15,751 bases of DNA from an uncultured Peptoniphilus sp. (lineage in GTDB: Bacteria > Bacillota > Clostridia > Tissierellales > Peptoniphilaceae). Below, piece by piece: positions 14,183 through 15,751 of this stretch. The notes beneath the pieces are model-generated. The model was given only the letters and a program-made list of their open reading frames with translations. It was not told where the DNA came from and made no database searches. Numbering within the stretch: the first letter of the stretch is position 1; every line of letters starts with the position of its first letter. Where the stretch lies: assembly GCA_946999425.1 (NCBI GenBank), contig CAMQDG010000035.1, forward strand, positions 1-15,751, read 5' to 3'. Both the position numbers and the translations under genes were made by a program.

Positions 14183-14201
14183 CTGGAACAGGAGGTGCAA
14201 T

Positions 14202-14579
14202 ATCAATATTATAATAAATACCGATTCTAGCGAACCGATTTATGAACAAATCGAAAATCAGATAAAAAAACAAATTATGAATGAAGATTTGAAAACTGGA
14301 GATTCTATACCATCTATGAGAGTATTAGCTAGAAATCTTAAGGTAGCTGTAATTACAGTTCAAAAGGCTTATGAAAATTTACAAAAAGATGGATTTATTG
14401 AAACTATTCATGGCAAAGGCAGTTTTATATCAGCAAGAAATATTGAATTACAAAAAATAGAAACATATAAAGAAGTGGAAGATTTAGCTAAGAAAATTGT
14501 CAAGAGCATACAATCAAGTTCTATTTCAATAGATGATTTAATAGATTTAATAAAAAAGATATATGAGGAGGGGCAATGA
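14202..14579 (+). CDS. GntR-family regulator (YtrA type), start apparently AUC
   Basis: A short GntR regulator: a winged helix-turn-helix with a small tail and no large ligand domain, as in YtrA-type regulators of ABC transporters. The conserved core EPIYEQIENQIKKQI, GDSIPSMRVLARNLKV, VITVQKAYENLQKDGFI and GKGSFIS is complete. The first ATG in frame (14277) would cut off the EPIYEQI helix that opens this domain. The expected N-terminus, (M)NIIINTDSSEPIYEQI, begins at ATC 14202, exactly six bases after AGGAGG (14190-14195). No ATG, GTG or TTG exists in frame between the upstream stop (14172-14174) and 14277. From 14202 the protein has 125 residues; from 14277 only 100. Its stop overlaps the next ATG. 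It probably represses its own operon through the repeat at 14163-14182. Confidence 0.78.
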   Translation: MNIIINTDSSEPIYEQIENQIKKQIMNEDLKTGDSIPSMRVLARNLKVAVITVQKAYENLQKDGFIETIHGKGSFISARNIELQKIETYKEVEDLAKKIVKSIQSSSISIDDLIDLIKKIYEEGQ

Positions 14580-15457
14580 TGGATTCATATGAAAATAAAT
14601 TTGCATTAAGGGTATCTGGATTAAATAAAAAGAATAAAACAAATGATTTTTCTTTGAAAAATATAAATATTGAAGTACCTTATGGATCTATTGTAGGAAA
14701 TATAGGAAGAAATGGAGCGGGGAAAAGTACTACTATTTCTTGTATACTTGGAATGTTTCAAAAAGATGAGGGAAAAGTAGAGATATTTGGTACTGAATAT
14801 TGTAATCAAATAGATATTAAAAAACACATAGGTGTTGTTTTAGATGACCCAAACTATTCATTATTATTAACACCTAATGAGATAAATGAGGTAATGAAAT
14901 TTAATTATAGTAATTGGGAAGAAGATAGTTTTAAAAATTATTTGAATCGATTTAATTTACCAATAGACAAGAAAGCTAAGCAATTCTCATTTGGAATGAA
15001 GAAAAAGTTATCGTTGGCTATAGCATTGTCTCACGAAACAAAACTTCTCATATTAGATGAAATTACTTCAGGGTTAGATCCAGTAAGCAGAGATGAAATA
15101 CTGGGTATATTGTTGGAATTTATAGAAAACCCAGAAAACTCCATGTATATATCATCACATATTACAACAGACTTGGAAAAAATAGCTGATTATATAGTTT
15201 TTATGGATAATGGTAAAGTCGTGTTGAGCGAAGAAAAAGATGAATTGTTATATAACTATGGGATACTTCGTTGTACTGATACAGAACTAGAAAAAGTGGA
15301 AAAAACGGACATCATTTCATACAGGAGAGAATATGGGAGAGTAAATATTTTAGTAAAAGATATATCGAAGATAAAGAATAAGTATAAAGAATTTGTTGTA
15401 AATAAACCTAATTTTGATGAAATTTTGCTGATTTTGACAGAGGGAGGAGAATCCTAA
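14576..15457 (+). CDS. ABC transporter ATP-binding protein
   Basis: A 293-residue ATPase subunit of an ABC-2-type exporter. Walker A is GRNGAGKST (44-52); the signature is FSFGMKKK (about 137-144); Walker B is LLILDE (157-162), followed by ITSGLDP instead of the usual PTSGLDP; the switch histidine is H195 in SSH. The position of the usual Q-loop glutamine reads VLDDPN, as in some relatives. Residues after about 220 form a variable C-terminal region. AGGAGGGG (14566-14573) precedes two adjacent ATGs; the first overlaps the gntR stop by four bases, so the genes are coupled. With a YtrA-type regulator and an adjacent permease, export of, or resistance to, a peptide or lipid-active compound is a reasonable guess, but the substrate cannot be read from sequence. 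Confidence 0.9.
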   Translation: MMDSYENKFALRVSGLNKKNKTNDFSLKNINIEVPYGSIVGNIGRNGAGKSTTISCILGMFQKDEGKVEIFGTEYCNQIDIKKHIGVVLDDPNYSLLLTPNEINEVMKFNYSNWEEDSFKNYLNRFNLPIDKKAKQFSFGMKKKLSLAIALSHETKLLILDEITSGLDPVSRDEILGILLEFIENPENSMYISSHITTDLEKIADYIVFMDNGKVVLSEEKDELLYNYGILRCTDTELEKVEKTDIISYRREYGRVNILVKDISKIKNKYKEFVVNKPNFDEILLILTEGGES

Positions 15458-15460
15458 TAT

Positions 15461-15751
15461 ATGAAAGGTCTATTATTAGAAATATATTATAAAAATATTA
15501 AAAACATATGTGTAATGAATGCGTTTTTGCTTACAATTTGGATTTTGATAAATCTTTTTTCTAGCACGCAAATGCTTGTTTTTGCATATTGCGCAGTTGT
15601 AATATTCTCCAACAGTTTATTAATACTTTTATCACAGAGAAAAGATTATGATTTAAAATTATATAAATACGAGTTCATGTTACAGATAAAAAAGAAAAAC
15701 ATAATTTTGTCAAAATATGTAAGTCAAATAGTTATTATTTTTCTGTCTGTA
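15461..15751 (+). CDS. ABC-2-type permease, partial at window end
   Basis: The ORF begins MKGLLLEIYYKNIKNICVMN and continues through the window edge (97 codons visible). Two hydrophobic segments are visible (about residues 20-33 and 37-58), followed by a charged stretch (QRKDYDLKLYKYEFMLQIKKKN) and the start of a third (YVSQIVIIFLSV), as in ABC-2 permeases paired with BcrA/YtrB-like ATPases. A GGGAGGAG site (15442-15449) lies 11 bases before the ATG, and it follows the ATPase gene by three bases, so it is the membrane partner of that subunit. Confidence 0.75.
   Translation, partial: MKGLLLEIYYKNIKNICVMNAFLLTIWILINLFSSTQMLVFAYCAVVIFSNSLLILLSQRKDYDLKLYKYEFMLQIKKKNIILSKYVSQIVIIFLSV

Noticed and set aside
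14277..14279. ATG at 14277 as the true start of the GntR regulator
   Set aside because: It would remove the conserved EPIYEQI helix that is encoded intact upstream, and no ribosome binding sequence stands before it.
1..15751. CRISPR array, tRNA or rRNA genes
   Set aside because: I found no regularly spaced repeats with unique spacers, and no cloverleaf or rRNA-like sequence on either strand by eye.

Overview
The window is AT-rich DNA with strong AGGAGG-type ribosome binding sites, an S-layer-homology (SLH) surface protein, a flavodiiron protein and a TtcA-family protein. That combination suggests a low-GC anaerobic Firmicute. The SLH protein's C-terminus feels most like the Peptoniphilaceae/Tissierellia group (Peptoniphilus, Anaerococcus and relatives), but this is an inference and not a proven placement.

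Layout. (1) 1-419: intergenic region with a pair of inward-facing REP-like palindromes, then a near-consensus promoter for murJ. (2) 420-4407: two envelope genes, the lipid II flippase murJ and a large secreted SLH protein, each with its own promoter and terminator. (3) 4477-8115: the peroxide-defence operon ahpC-ahpF, bracketed by two broken IS30-family elements in the same orientation that share about 260 nearly identical bases. (4) 8128-8250: a second copy of the right half of the 5' repeat. (5) 8359-10486: ttcA and a flavodiiron protein gene, probably one transcript from an extended -10 promoter that overlaps a PerR-box-like sequence. (6) 10566-11378 (minus): a membrane-anchored polysaccharide deacetylase whose promoter places transcription start at or very near its ATG. 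(7) 11475-13085: rlmD (23S rRNA m5U methyltransferase), whose last ~93 codons form an extra C-terminal segment with different codon use. (8) 13086-15751: accessory DNA with a SAP/DUF6434-type protein and an autoregulated-looking GntR regulator / ABC transporter operon that runs off the window.

The housekeeping part has two themes: envelope building (murJ, SLH protein, deacetylase) and survival of oxygen or peroxide in an anaerobe (AhpC/AhpF reduce peroxides, the flavodiiron protein reduces O2 or NO). TtcA and RlmD are both RNA-modifying enzymes that probably carry oxygen-sensitive Fe-S clusters.

I did not find a clearly new multi-gene system. The most notable signals are the rlmD 3' junction, which looks like a mobile-element attachment scar; the GntR gene whose conserved N-terminus can only start at AUC or another non-standard codon; the apparently leaderless deacetylase; the ahpCF module between directly repeated IS30 relics; and the inverted REP-like pair.
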